Assembly: GCF_900102315.1 (NCBI RefSeq)
Contig: NZ_FNBL01000018.1
Coordinates: forward strand, 1-64,000
Direction: 5' to 3'
DNA: 64,000 nt
Origin: Celeribacter baekdonensis
GTDB taxonomy: Bacteria > Pseudomonadota > Alphaproteobacteria > Rhodobacterales > Rhodobacteraceae
The position numbers were made by a program, and so were the translations under genes. The notes under the pieces were generated by a model that saw only the letters and a list, made by a program, of their open reading frames with translations, was not told where the DNA came from and made no database searches. Below are positions 46,066 through 54,632 of this stretch, piece after piece (position 1 is the first letter of the stretch; every line of letters begins with the position of its first letter).

Positions 46066-47838
46066 TTACTCGGCGGCGTCTGCGGTCGGTTGACGATAGG
46101 CTTCGGGGACCTCTGCGTCCCACGCCTCGCTGAAAATCCATTTTTTGCGATCTTCAAATTCCTTAACACCCGCGAGTGAAGCGATCCGTGCTTCATGCGC
46201 CGTGCAGCAGGCTTCGTGCAGGCTTGCCAATGCAGGATCAGACAGGAGGCGGTCATATTCCTTGCGGGCCAGCGCACCAAACCGGGTGAGATCAGAGCTG
46301 GTTTCGCCATGATAGTTGCGTGTGCGCCAATAGCGGTTGGAGACGCTTTTGTCGGCCACAACCACGTCCCCACGATGCATTTTAACCAGAAAACACTCCA
46401 GTGAGCGCAGCGGGAAATGATCCAGGGACACAAGATCATAGGCCCCGCGACAATCCCACCCGTTCATCTCCGGGTCTTTGAGAAAGCCAGGGCGCGCGCG
46501 TCCCGACCCATCGCGCCAAATTGCCTGACCCAAGTTTTGTGAAATGTCCGGGCGGTGATTGCGGATCGCATTGACGCGGGGGCTGAGGCGGGTGATGCTT
46601 TTGACGCCGCGGTGCGCTTTTTGTTTGCCCGGTGTGGTGGACTGATGACCCGGATAGGCTTCGGTCACCCATTTGCGTTCGTAGGCCAGCTTGTTGTTGG
46701 AGCCGTGATTGATTTCGGACATCGACAACACGTCGAATTCCCCGGCGGCAGCAAACAAATCCTCTAAGCGACCCTCACCCACACGGATGTTGATAAACTC
46801 GTCCACATCCATGGAGATAACGTAATCGGCCTCCCGCATTTCGCGGGTGTAAGGCAAATAGCGCAGGGCCACGGGTTGGAAATTCGCCGTATCCGATCCC
46901 AGAGCCGGGTTGGCCATATGCCGCACAATCCCCATGTCATCGAGCCGGTCGAGCAACTTGTCCGTACCATCGGTGCAATCATTGGTGAACACCAGAAAAT
47001 CCGTGACCCCAACGGCGCGATGCCACGCGATCCATTCAAGGATAAAGGGGCCTTCGTTTTTCATGCAGGTCGGGATCAGAATGCGCGGGGCCTCAGCCCC
47101 CCAAGGCCGGTATGGCCGCCGAGGCAGGGCCGCTCCTGCGATCATTTGCCCCTCGACCAAGACGCGATCAAAGCGTTTGACCGACGAGTCGGGTTTGGTG
47201 TCGGGAGAGGGTAAAAACCCTTTGGCTCCAAGCATTTCAACGATCTTGCGCAGCCCCTCTTGGCCATAGACCTTTGGATGCACTTCCATCACGATATGGC
47301 GCAGCCCGGACAGGTCCACCTCATCCAAAAGCCCAAGTTCCCCGCCTTCGATGTCACAGGACAATACGGTGGGGCGGAACTCTTGGAACAGCTCGTCCAT
47401 ACCCGCTGAGGGCACGTCTGCGATGCGCGAATAAGGCCGCGAATCCGGCTCCATTGAACTGGCCCAATAATTGTCGCGGATGTAAAATTTCACCGGATCG
47501 CCGGCCTTTGCCATCGCCACGCCATTGCGCAGCTCAGCGATTTCAATGCCATTAAGCCGCCAGGTTTCTTTGATCATCGGCACAAGGTTCGGGTCGGCCT
47601 CAATCGACAAAACCGCCTCGACCCCCTTAACAGAGGCCGCCGCGCTTGACACCACTCCGACACCGGCACCAAGTTCCAAAAGCCGATCTCCGGGCTGCAA
47701 AATGGCCCGCATGATCTCAACCTCCCCCTTTTCGTATTTGCCCTTTCGCATGGGTTTTTCGATCGTTGGGGTGATGATGTCGGTGACAAAGGCCACTTTT
47801 ATACCGTGAACCGTCAGTGTCTCGTCATACGCGTACAT
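46066..47838 (-). CDS. Fusion of FkbM-type methyltransferase and glycosyltransferase-like domain
   Basis: A 590-residue protein with two parts. Residues about 1-235 are an FkbM SAM-dependent methyltransferase (DRLLELGAGVGVVSSAAASV near 52; SCDIEGGELGLLDEVDL near 160). Residues about 250-590 resemble GT2/GT92-type glycosyltransferases: RILIPTCMKNEGPFILEWIA, then FTNDCTDGTDKLLDRLDDMG, then YVISMDVDEFINI with a D-x-D. It probably modifies a surface glycan, one domain adding a sugar and the other a methyl group. The fusion is intact, without frameshift. It is the last core gene before the accessory region. Confidence 0.85.
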   Translation of the reverse strand: MYAYDETLTVHGIKVAFVTDIITPTIEKPMRKGKYEKGEVEIMRAILQPGDRLLELGAGVGVVSSAAASVKGVEAVLSIEADPNLVPMIKETWRLNGIEIAELRNGVAMAKAGDPVKFYIRDNYWASSMEPDSRPYSRIADVPSAGMDELFQEFRPTVLSCDIEGGELGLLDEVDLSGLRHIVMEVHPKVYGQEGLRKIVEMLGAKGFLPSPDTKPDSSVKRFDRVLVEGQMIAGAALPRRPYRPWGAEAPRILIPTCMKNEGPFILEWIAWHRAVGVTDFLVFTNDCTDGTDKLLDRLDDMGIVRHMANPALGSDTANFQPVALRYLPYTREMREADYVISMDVDEFINIRVGEGRLEDLFAAAGEFDVLSMSEINHGSNNKLAYERKWVTEAYPGHQSTTPGKQKAHRGVKSITRLSPRVNAIRNHRPDISQNLGQAIWRDGSGRARPGFLKDPEMNGWDCRGAYDLVSLDHFPLRSLECFLVKMHRGDVVVADKSVSNRYWRTRNYHGETSSDLTRFGALARKEYDRLLSDPALASLHEACCTAHEARIASLAGVKEFEDRKKWIFSEAWDAEVPEAYRQPTADAAE

Positions 47839-48403
47839 GTGGTGCCTGCCGGTGACTGTTTAAGAAATACCCTCTCAGACTCGTCTATTTCTGGGAGTGT
47901 TTCAATGGGGTTAACGCTGATCCCACCGCAAAACATGTCTTTTTGCGCGACTTGGCAACAAAGACGCGCAAAGCTGAATTGTGGTGGAGGTGCCGGATGA
48001 CACGCCTGTGCTGCCCGAGTTCTGAGATGCTATGGGATTTAAATGGTGCACCCGATCCAACTAAGGTCGAACGCGCCCAAAGGCCATGGGCCAATTTCGG
48101 GGACGGTCTGCACGTTTTCAAGGAAACGTGTTTGGTGCCCAAGGGCTGCAAGGAACCACCGACACGAGGATTTTTAATCCAGAACTAAATAAGATTTTTC
48201 ACGAAGTTAACTCAGAACAAAATGTCAAACCGGCTGCCAAACATCAAAGGCTTGGTCGCTGTTTGTCAAACCCATCCACGGGGCAATCCGACCAAAGAAA
48301 AACTGCTGAGGGGGCGGCCACCCACCTCAACGGCAATGCAAATCTTTCTGCACAATCAGCTTATCAAGACGACAGCCTGACCGCAATCGCGGGAGGTGAG
48401 GCA
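47839..48403. other. Boundary region between core genes and the Rhs cassette array
   Basis: This region of 565 nt contains no gene that I can support. GC content falls from left to right. Open frames exist (for example from 48086 on the plus strand, in frame with the small gene at 48404), but they lack ribosome binding sites and show no recognisable domain until about 48300. No tRNA, integrase or direct-repeat attachment site is visible, so how the accessory region was inserted is not explained. Confidence 0.4.
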
Positions 48404-48511
48404 ATGGCCAGAAAGATGGATGATGCGACTCTGGAACAGGCTGCCGATGCACTTCGAAATTTTGCGCAACGTGAAAACGATCATATCAGTCGAGCGGGCG
48501 AAGTTAGATGA
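48404..48511 (+). CDS. Small 35-residue protein or remnant of a toxin C-terminus
   Basis: MARKMDDATLEQAADALRNF followed by AQRENDHISRAGEVR. The ATG has a very strong GGGAGGTGAGG upstream, and the stop overlaps the next ATG (ATGA). The frame is open further upstream to 48086 without a convincing start, so it may be the C-terminal end of a displaced toxin whose 5' part is lost, or a small regulatory peptide. No family recognised. Confidence 0.45.
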   Translation: MARKMDDATLEQAADALRNFAQRENDHISRAGEVR

Positions 48512-48885
48512 ATTATTTTGCAGTAGAAAATGATCTAGATATTTTAGAAGAAGACGGTTTTGGCCCACTTGACCATCGTAGCGAAAGGGCTGTCGCGCTC
48601 GCATTTGAGCGTTTCCGGGGTGGCCAAGCATTAGATGAATGTGAGTTGTCGCTTTGCATCCCAAGCCTTCGCCATAAAGTAAAATGGTTTATACTCGGGG
48701 GGCGAAGCATTCTTTTTATAATTGACGACCAAATTGACGCGGAAGATAAACGAGTATTGGGTGCGTGCTTAGTCGCAACATGGAAGCTCAAAGAGTACAG
48801 GGGCATCGCCATGCGGTCATGTAAAACAGATCAGAGCTTCGCCGCTTTCATCTCACTCGCGGCAACAATCATTCAGCTCCGATGA
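48508..48885 (+). CDS. Hypothetical protein, probably an immunity protein
   Basis: A 125-residue protein rich in Asp and Glu at its start (MNYFAVENDLDILEEDGFGP). It has no signal or membrane segment. The start overlaps the preceding small frame by 4 nt, the same spacing as toxin-immunity pairs further right in this region. It is followed 21 nt later by an SMI1/KNR4 gene. The function is inferred from context only; AT-rich codon use differs from the core genes. Confidence 0.6.
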   Translation: MNYFAVENDLDILEEDGFGPLDHRSERAVALAFERFRGGQALDECELSLCIPSLRHKVKWFILGGRSILFIIDDQIDAEDKRVLGACLVATWKLKEYRGIAMRSCKTDQSFAAFISLAATIIQLR

Positions 48886-48906
48886 ACGTCAACAGGACCT
48901 GGTAAA

Positions 48907-49485
48907 ATGAGTAAAAATTTTGTTGTTAACTCTAATCCTTACGGAGCTGTAACCCTTGAAAACGTGTTAGCGTTTGAGAAGCTAAATCGCTTCGTGCTTC
49001 CTGATGATTACCGTCACTACTTGCTTCACCATAATGGTGGAAAATTTTCTCGCAGGGATTTTGTGTCAAAAAGCGAGCCGGACGTAGATGGCGACGTTCA
49101 TCACATGCTGGGGTTGCATCAAGGTCCAGAGCATGCGCGATTACAAGAAGGCTTCAGACTTTCTAAGTATTATGACTTAGATGAGTTTTCTATGAGCCTT
49201 GATAGATACTTTGTTTTTGCAGACACTTCGACTGGTAGCTTACTCCTTTTGGATTTGAAGACAAAAGGCGTTAGCGTTTTCCAGCCAGAAGATGTCGAAC
49301 ATGAAAGCTCGGAGCCGCTTCGCCACGCAATCCATGCATTGTCGGATAGCTTTACCCATTTTGTCGAAGATTTGGTCTTTCACAACGAAACTTATTCAAG
49401 CGCAGACGAGCTTGAAGAGTTTAAAAAAAAGGTGCGCCAAGCAAGGCTAGAAGCCGGATGGTCCATCAATGATGGAAATGACTAG
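48907..49485 (+). CDS. SMI1/KNR4-family (SUKH) immunity protein
   Basis: A 192-residue protein with the SUKH pattern: LENVLAFEKLNRFVLPDDYRHYLLHHNGGKF (conserved L-P-x-D-Y-x-x-x-L-x-x-x-N-G-G, residues about 18-48), then a middle strand pair ending in FADTSTGSLLLLDL near 105. SUKH proteins are the commonest immunity proteins of polymorphic nuclease toxins. AGGACC precedes the ATG. Its cognate toxin is not present intact; the gene is orphaned in the array. Confidence 0.8.
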   Translation: MSKNFVVNSNPYGAVTLENVLAFEKLNRFVLPDDYRHYLLHHNGGKFSRRDFVSKSEPDVDGDVHHMLGLHQGPEHARLQEGFRLSKYYDLDEFSMSLDRYFVFADTSTGSLLLLDLKTKGVSVFQPEDVEHESSEPLRHAIHALSDSFTHFVEDLVFHNETYSSADELEEFKKKVRQARLEAGWSINDGND

Positions 49486-49555
49486 CGTTTGTGTGAGCCC
49501 CAAGCGCGTTTCGCAACCAATGTCACCGTGCAGCCTTTTCTGATCCTGCTTCAAC

Positions 49556-49636
49556 CTCAACGCGCGGTATTACGATCCGAGGTTGGGGCTGTTCATCCAG
49601 CCCGACTGGCTTGAAGCGACAAGAGCAGGTGAGTAG
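49556..49636 (+). pseudogene. Rhs core fragment ([19 protein letters not shown])
   Basis: This stretch of 27 codons encodes [19 protein letters not shown] and then runs into EATRAGE and a stop, without the DPNGN marker. The nucleotide sequence is nearly identical to the same segment in the other cassettes. It has no start codon. It marks the 5' border of a decayed cassette. Confidence 0.85.
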
Positions 49637-49682
49637 AAGAGTCGCAGAAGAGCAGAAGCAAGATGATGAGTGAGATCGATAA

Positions 49683-50132
49683 ATGAGAAGTCGTTTCTTG
49701 CGGGTTAAGTGCAAAGTAAATCGTATCTTGGGAAGGTACTCAAAACCTCTGAGGAATATTGACCCACGGTTGTTGGGGGTGGGCAACGTGCAACTCAATC
49801 ATATATTGCGCCAGCACATCCACTCAGTTTCATTTGAAATGTTTCTTCTCCGTATGAGCCGGCACACTGCCTATATAACGGATGAAGAAAATCCTGAACT
49901 ACGCGTACAGCCGACAGCCTATTTTGCAGAGGTGATGCTATACTTTATCGTTGGTTGGACCTGTGCCGCAATTATGGTGAAGGTTGAAGGAGGTTTGTGG
50001 TCGGATAGCCTTCTTATGCTTGTTTGCTCCTGCCTTATGGCGATAACTTATGTCTTCATATTTATTTTTGCCTCTAAAAAACTGCTCAAAAATTGTGAAG
50101 CTTTTCTTAAATCCAAAGTATCGGAACTGTGA
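49683..50132 (+). CDS. Hypothetical membrane protein of a decayed Rhs cassette
   Basis: A 149-residue protein with a basic N-terminus (MRSRFLRVKCKVNRILGRYS) and two membrane segments (AEVMLYFIVGWTCAAIMV near residue 82, then SLLMLVCSCLMAITYVFIFI near 110). It could be an immunity protein to a membrane-acting toxin. Its end runs directly into an IS fragment, so the last residues may come from the insertion junction. No family recognised. Confidence 0.55.
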   Translation: MRSRFLRVKCKVNRILGRYSKPLRNIDPRLLGVGNVQLNHILRQHIHSVSFEMFLLRMSRHTAYITDEENPELRVQPTAYFAEVMLYFIVGWTCAAIMVKVEGGLWSDSLLMLVCSCLMAITYVFIFIFASKKLLKNCEAFLKSKVSEL

Positions 50133-50290
50133 CGTTTCAATCGCGGTCTCCTCACTCTTCAGGGATTCCAGCACGAGCTTGGCCTTGAACTCGGGCGCAT
50201 GTTGTTTGCGTTTCGACATCTCTGATCTCCTTCTCGTCGAAGATCAGCAGACTGCAAATCATGGCTTAATTTACGACAGATCCTGTCCAA
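50133..50290 (-). mobile_element. Truncated IS3-family element (OrfA N-terminus)
   Basis: On the minus strand MSKRKQHAPEFKAKLVLESL continues as KSEETAIET, the N-terminus of an IS3-group OrfA transposase, from 50219 down to about 50133. The ATG has GAAGGAGATCAGAG upstream. Beyond it, up to about 50290, is the non-coding end of the element (TGGACAGG read on the minus strand, possibly its terminal repeat). The rest of OrfA, OrfB and the second end are missing, so the element is dead. Confidence 0.75.
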
Positions 50291-50304
50291 CCGATGGGGA
50301 GTAG

Positions 50305-50493
50305 CTCACCTATGCGCGCGGGGCTGGCCCGGTTACGCAAACGGCTAACGGTGTCCTCGTGGCCGCTGTCCGTCGGCTGCATAGCCAGCATGGTAGACTA
50401 AAGATGTTAGACAAGCGTGAAAGACATGTCGATGAGGTTGACACTCCACTACCGCCGCAAGAGAAAACGGATAAAGCGGTAGGCATGACATAA
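50305..50493 (+). pseudogene. Headless toxin C-terminus fragment next to an Imm45-like gene
   Basis: An open stretch of 62 codons without a start, from just after the IS end to a TAA 7 nt before the next ATG. It reads LTYARGAGPVTQTANGVLVA and ends PPQEKTDKAVGMT. The position directly before an immunity-type gene suggests the truncated C-terminus of its toxin, cut by the IS. No catalytic motif is recognisable. Confidence 0.45.
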
Positions 50494-50500
50494 GGACTGA

Positions 50501-50836
50501 ATGATGAGTTTGAGCTTTGAACCCTTGCTTCACCTTGAGCCATCTGCACGCTTAGCCCATGGTACAATCATTCGCCTTAAGGGCGTTTGGCCTCATGAAG
50601 AATATGTAGATCTAATGGTTGCTGAGACTTTCCAAGAAAATGGAGGAATGTCGCTCATGGTGACGACTGGCCATAAAGGAGGCTTAATTCTAGTGAATTT
50701 GCCAGTTGAAGCTGGTGAGCATTGGATCAGTTCTGATTGGCTGAAAGAAAATTGGTCATCATGGGTATACCCAGACTGTCCGCTTGAAACTGTTTGGGTT
50801 TCGAAAGGGTATTCGCCACCTACAACACCAGAATGA
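50501..50836 (+). CDS. Imm45-like immunity protein
   Basis: A 111-residue protein. The pattern of G-x-I-I-R-L-K-G-V-W-P-x-E-E-x-V-D-L-M (residues 20-39), then TTGHKGGLILVNLP near 56 and WLKENWSSWVYP near 80, recalls the Imm45 family. I recognise it from memory of the pattern, not from a search. AAGGAC precedes the ATG. It should neutralise the toxin whose remnant lies just upstream. Confidence 0.6.
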   Translation: MMSLSFEPLLHLEPSARLAHGTIIRLKGVWPHEEYVDLMVAETFQENGGMSLMVTTGHKGGLILVNLPVEAGEHWISSDWLKENWSSWVYPDCPLETVWVSKGYSPPTTPE

Positions 50837-51177
50837 AACCACTGCACTTGGGTTATTCATCGATTAATAGGAGCGACTATGACTTTATGGAAAGTATAAG
50901 TGCGGGGCTTGAACAGAAAAATTCGGCGGCTTTCTCTGATATTCTGAATGGCATGGAAACATTGTCCTGCCCAAAGCTTGATTCAAAAATGATCCGGATG
51001 GAACAGAATTACGTTCAAAAACACTTGGACAGCCTATTTGCAAAAGATCCTGTCGGCGCTCAAGCACTTGTAGACAAATTGAATGCTAAAATGAATATTG
51101 CAGGAGGCATGGGGAAACTTGTTGGGAGTTTTCTCGCCGTGACAGGCAATATTTGGAGACTTTGGCAAAGTGCGTGA
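50833..51177 (+). CDS. Hypothetical protein in the cassette array
   Basis: A 114-residue frame overlapping the Imm45-like stop (ATGA). It is mostly helical (MESISAGLEQKNSAAFSDIL, then a Lys/Asp-rich stretch), with a Gly-rich hydrophobic end (GKLVGSFLAVTGNIW). The reading frame near the end is overlapped by another open frame (51144-51271) that has a better C-terminus, so a frameshift is possible. No family recognised; it could be an effector remnant or an adaptor. Confidence 0.45.
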   Translation: MKPLHLGYSSINRSDYDFMESISAGLEQKNSAAFSDILNGMETLSCPKLDSKMIRMEQNYVQKHLDSLFAKDPVGAQALVDKLNAKMNIAGGMGKLVGSFLAVTGNIWRLWQSA

Positions 51178-51271
51178 CGAACTTGGGCGCGATAGTGATT
51201 TCGCGCGACAATCTGATCGTGAGGCCAGAAGGGCTGCCCGAGACGCCAGAAAAGACAATCTGAGGCAGTGA
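51144..51271 (+). pseudogene. Out-of-frame toxin tail before a membrane immunity gene
   Basis: An open frame without a start, ending FGKVRDELGRDSDFARQSDR followed by EARRAARDARKDNLRQ, 4 nt before the next ATG. The highly charged tail looks like a real coding end, read in a different frame from the gene it overlaps. It probably represents a toxin C-terminus shifted out of frame. Confidence 0.4.
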
Positions 51272-51275
51272 CTAA

Positions 51276-51779
51276 ATGAGAGAACAAAGTAAAAAAACGA
51301 AGATGTCGTTGAGAGGACTATGGCGGTTTTTACAGCGATTATTGACTTTAGCTTTGGTCGATATCTTTTTGGCGCCGTTCATTGCAATCATTTTTATCTT
51401 TGGCTTTAATATCTCGGATCCATTTTCAAACGACATTCCCCCGGGCGATGGAGTTTGGCACTATTACAAATACTCCTGTGCTTTGGTGCTCCTGGCATAC
51501 TTATTCGCTCTCTACGGCATCATATCCATCATTACGATTTTGTTATCTCGCAAACTGAATGTAAGGCGAAGGGCCGTTGTTCGTTTGGGCACTTTCATTT
51601 CGTGGCTAGGTCTCTTTGTTCACGTGGAGCTTATCGAAGCTGATTTTGATGTTCTGGTTTGGGTCAGGACTTCGATTTTTGTTGGTGCTCCCCTTGTGTG
51701 GGGCGGTCTTTGTTCGTCACTCTTGTCGGAATATGTTTGGGAGCGAATTTCCAAAAGAAATAAAAGTCGAACAGCGTAG
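51276..51779 (+). CDS. Membrane protein, probable immunity protein
   Basis: A 167-residue protein with four predicted membrane segments (about residues 25-45, 68-90, 105-120 and 130-150) between positively charged ends. Small multi-pass immunity proteins protect against pore-forming or membrane-targeted toxin tips. It directly follows the toxin tail remnant. No family recognised. Confidence 0.6.
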   Translation: MREQSKKTKMSLRGLWRFLQRLLTLALVDIFLAPFIAIIFIFGFNISDPFSNDIPPGDGVWHYYKYSCALVLLAYLFALYGIISIITILLSRKLNVRRRAVVRLGTFISWLGLFVHVELIEADFDVLVWVRTSIFVGAPLVWGGLCSSLLSEYVWERISKRNKSRTA

Positions 51780-51837
51780 TGGACACTTCACGCGGGCATG
51801 CTTTTGTAGAAATTTAGCTCATAGATCTCAATGGCTC

Positions 51838-51912
51838 TAACCGCAACCTTTGCCCGCCCCACCGCAAGCGTCACAAGGCACAATCACCAACTCCTGTGAC
51901 TGCACTCCACAG
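51838..51912 (-). pseudogene. Diverged GspE/PilB-type ATPase C-terminal fragment (copy 1)
   Basis: On the minus strand this encodes SQELVIVPCDACGGAGKGCG, a diverged version of SQELEIVACEACGGAGCEAC found at three other places in the array. The zinc-binding C-x-x-C-x-G-x-G-C pattern is that of the C-terminal part of type II secretion/type IV pilus ATPases. It is not followed by an Rhs core fragment here. Confidence 0.55.
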
Positions 51913-52008
51913 AAAAAACTTCGGAAGAGAATTCCAGACGTCAAAGTGAGCGTAGTTCGGATGATGAAGGGAATTGAGGGCAAACCCAAATGACGAACAT
52001 ACAGAAGT

Positions 52009-52308
52009 TTGCCTTTCACTTGGAGGCCAAGGACGGCTGGCTACCTTAGTTATACTTTGAGATTCCCGGATGGCACTCGCCACCATGGGAAAGGTGATTA
52101 TAGTCGCGCGAAACAGTCAGCCCGTGAACACGGTTATGAGGTCGCTGAAGCTGATATCGACTGGACCTCTGCGGATAGCCATCGAGAAGCCTTTGAAGCC
52201 TTTGAAGCCTTTGAAGCCTTTAAGGATGAACATGAACGCCTTGAAGCGGATGGGGGAAAAGAGAACGAAGATAATCATAATCGCATAAACTCACCGGGGG
52301 GAAAAAAT
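52009..52308 (+). pseudogene. Toxin C-terminus remnant fused in frame to an RraB-like immunity gene
   Basis: An open frame without an Rhs core. It encodes LRFPDGTRHHGKGDYSRAKQ, a short EAF repeat, and a very acidic/polar tail ending NRINSPGGKN, continuing without a stop into the next gene. It resembles a displaced toxin tip tail. A first start codon at 52009 has no ribosome binding site. Confidence 0.45.
52186..52221 (+). repeat. Four tandem 9-bp repeats (GAAGCCTTT)
   Basis: Four exact copies of GAAGCCTTT, coding for Glu-Ala-Phe repeats inside the toxin remnant. The unit length is a multiple of three, so slippage changes only the number of EAF units and keeps the frame. Confidence 0.9.
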
Positions 52309-52662
52309 ATGAAGAACAGGATCGTTGAGCTAAAGAAGCGTCTCCAACCAGAAAATGCAGCTGTCTTGGCAAGATTTGCGGCGGATGGTGTTGACATATC
52401 GTCTGAAAAAGAAGTCGCATTTTTTATTGAAATGCCATCAAAAGACGATGTTTTTAAGTGTTCTTCTGAGATGCGGTGCCAATTCAAAAGAAAAGCCTTC
52501 CACGGAAGCGTTACACACACTGAACCACAAAAGACGGTATATTATCGTTATGACATAGTTCTACCAATGACCGCTGACGCAATTTCTCAAATTGAGGCGG
52601 AATTGCTGAGTGTTTGCGAAGAGCATGGCGGAACGCGTTCTTTTTGGGAATTTGCTGATTAA
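52309..52662 (+). CDS. RraB-like immunity protein
   Basis: A 117-residue protein whose pattern matches the RraB (RNase E inhibitor B) fold: LARFAADGVDISSEKEVAFF near residue 20, YYRYDIVLPMTADAISQIEA near 78 and EEHGGTRSFWEFAD at the end. RraB-like proteins occur as immunity proteins of nuclease toxins. The ATG at 52309 has GGGGGG upstream. The cognate toxin is the remnant in front of it. Confidence 0.6.
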   Translation: MKNRIVELKKRLQPENAAVLARFAADGVDISSEKEVAFFIEMPSKDDVFKCSSEMRCQFKRKAFHGSVTHTEPQKTVYYRYDIVLPMTADAISQIEAELLSVCEEHGGTRSFWEFAD

Positions 52663-52695
52663 CGCCAATCAACTACGGATAGAAACAACACAATA

Positions 52696-52904
52696 AAACT
52701 GATCACCGCAGCAGACGGCAGCCTGGTCAAAACCTCCAGCTACGCGCCGTTTGATGAGGCTTTTGACGAGATGCTCATAGGAATAGAAACAATCAAGGTG
52801 TCACACCACAAATGAGAGACAGTGACAGAAAAACGCACTGTTGGTACAGAGCGAGGGAAAAAGACGCGGACGAAAAGTATCCGGATGAAGTTTACGATGA
52901 CTAG
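52696..52904 (+). pseudogene. Decayed Rhs cassette: core piece plus frameshifted toxin tail
   Basis: Nucleotides 52696-52780 encode [20 protein letters not shown] and continue to EAFDEML, nearly identical to other core copies; the frame ends at a TGA at 52813-52815. A second frame overlapping this stop (52812-52904) gives a 30-residue tail, MRDSDRKTHCWYRAREKDAD ending KYPDEVYDD, directly before an SMI1 gene. The middle of the toxin gene has been lost and the two pieces joined out of frame. Confidence 0.75.
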
Positions 52905-52914
52905 GGGGAAGCAG

Positions 52915-53346
52915 ATGCAAAGAAGTGAGTTTATCAAAGCAGCGACAGACTTTTTTGAGAGAAAGCCGATGATGTTGGAAATGAGGTCATCCGATGAATT
53001 CGCTGATGACGAAAATATCTCACGCGTCGAAAGCGAACTTTCTGCAGTACTTCCTGATAGTTATAAGTTTTTCTTATCGCAATTTGGTGGTGGAGAATTC
53101 GGTGCTTCTGAGTTTTTCTCAGCAGATGCGGCCAGTGAGTACAGTTTAGTTAAGCAAAACCAGAAGTGGGCTCAGATTCTGCCGTCAGGCTTCCTAGTGT
53201 TTAACGATGACCAAAGTGGTGGATGGTATATGTTTAATAAATTGGGCGATGAGAAAGTGTTCTATTTTAATCCCGATGGTGAACTGGTTGAAATTCAAGG
53301 GAAAGGCATTTTGGACTTCATTTCTGAACAGGCTTTTCTAAGATAG
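52915..53346 (+). CDS. SMI1/KNR4-family (SUKH) immunity protein
   Basis: A 143-residue protein with the SUKH signature ISRVESELSAVLPDSYKFFL followed by SQFGGGEF (residues about 35-62) and a typical middle FLVFNDDQSGGWYMFN near residue 98. The ATG at 52915 has GGGGAAGC upstream; an open extension upstream belongs to the toxin remnant. It is intact while its toxin is broken. Confidence 0.85.
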   Translation: MQRSEFIKAATDFFERKPMMLEMRSSDEFADDENISRVESELSAVLPDSYKFFLSQFGGGEFGASEFFSADAASEYSLVKQNQKWAQILPSGFLVFNDDQSGGWYMFNKLGDEKVFYFNPDGELVEIQGKGILDFISEQAFLR

Positions 53347-53370
53347 AGTGTTTTCTGTCGAGACATTGAG

Positions 53371-54627
53371 TGTGACGCCAACGGCAATATGCTCACCTCG
53401 TTCGATGGGCGCACCATGGCCTATGACGGTGAAAACCGCCCGCTGAGCGTCACCGCCTCGGGGCAGACCACGGCCTATGGCTACTGGCCCGATGGATCGC
53501 GCGCGTTCAAAACCGAAGACAGCGGCGCGCCGACAGAGGCCAAAACCGTCTACTTCGGCCCGGTCGAAATCCGTGATTTTGGCACCGGCACAGGCGAAAC
53601 CATCCTCACCTACCAACACCCCAACGCGCGCCGGGTGAACGGGGCGGTGGAATACCTGCACAAGGACCAACTCGGCTCGATCAAACTGATCACCGCAGCG
53701 GATGGCACGCTGGTCAAAACCTCCACCTACGCGCCCTTTGGTGAGGCTTTTGACGAGATGCTCAGCCTCACCCGTGCCGACGAGACCAAGGGCTTCATCG
53801 GCGAGCGTTTCGACGCCGACGCAGGGCTGCAATACCTCAATGCCCGCTACTATGACCCCCGCCTCGGCCTGTTCATCCAGCCCGACTGGCTCAATCCAAC
53901 ACAGCAAGGCGTCGGCACAAATCGGTACAGCTACAGCTTTAATGATCCGGTGAACCTCAGCGACCCGAATGGGAATTGTACAAATGATTCCAACTGCGAA
54001 GGTGATTGGGACAACCCAAGCAAAACTGCGGACGCCCGACAGTCCGAGGATGGAGTTGCCGACGCTTCTATTTATGACGGTAGAGATACCTATGTTCTGG
54101 ATCCCAAAGATCTAAAGCTCGATGAGCTTCTTAATATCGGCAGCGCTTTACAAAGCTATATCTCTGCAAACGGGGACGCCTACCAAATAAGCGATCTAAA
54201 CCGCGCTATGCAAGAGGCAAACCTTTCAGGCAAACCAGCCGCTTTTACTATCAAGGGATTGGGAATTGGTGTGAGCTTGCCAAATAAGGTGTTTACAGAA
54301 GCTGGAAGAATTTATGGAGATTTTCTCGTTGATGTCACAGGCACAGTATCGGTTGATGGAAACGGTGGGTATTCCATAGAAGACGCTACGGCATCAGTTG
54401 TCGGACAGCGATACGAGTTTGCACGTGATGCCCTGGGAGGAAGGGGCCGGAAGGACAAGTTCAGGCAGCGAGCTGTCAACTTCGCAATTGGCGTAGCTGC
54501 TGGTCGGCCAAACGAACAAGGTCCTAACGGACTGTGGGCAAATGGTCCAACATCTATGTACAATGACGCAAACATCATTACTGAAACAAACAGAAGTTAT
54601 AGCTTCCGCGCTTGGGGGAATTATTGA
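53371..54627 (+). pseudogene. Orphan Rhs C-terminal fragment with toxin tip of unknown type
   Basis: The longest Rhs piece in the array. It starts inside the protein at [14 protein letters not shown] without an upstream start; the first ATG is at 53389. YD-type repeats ([20 protein letters not shown]) and the core [20 protein letters not shown] follow, and the core ends at NLSDPNGN near residue 197. The tip of about 215 residues ([17 protein letters not shown] to [11 protein letters not shown]) has no motif I can name; it is AT-rich compared with the core. A membrane-anchored protein gene follows. Whether it is translated from 53389 is unknown; as an effector it lacks the secretion and shell parts. 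Confidence 0.8.
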
Positions 54628-54632
54628 GCAAT

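Noticed and set aside
52186-52221. Tandem repeat considered as part of a CRISPR-like array
   Set aside because: Units are only 9 bp, contiguous and without spacers; they encode EAF repeats.
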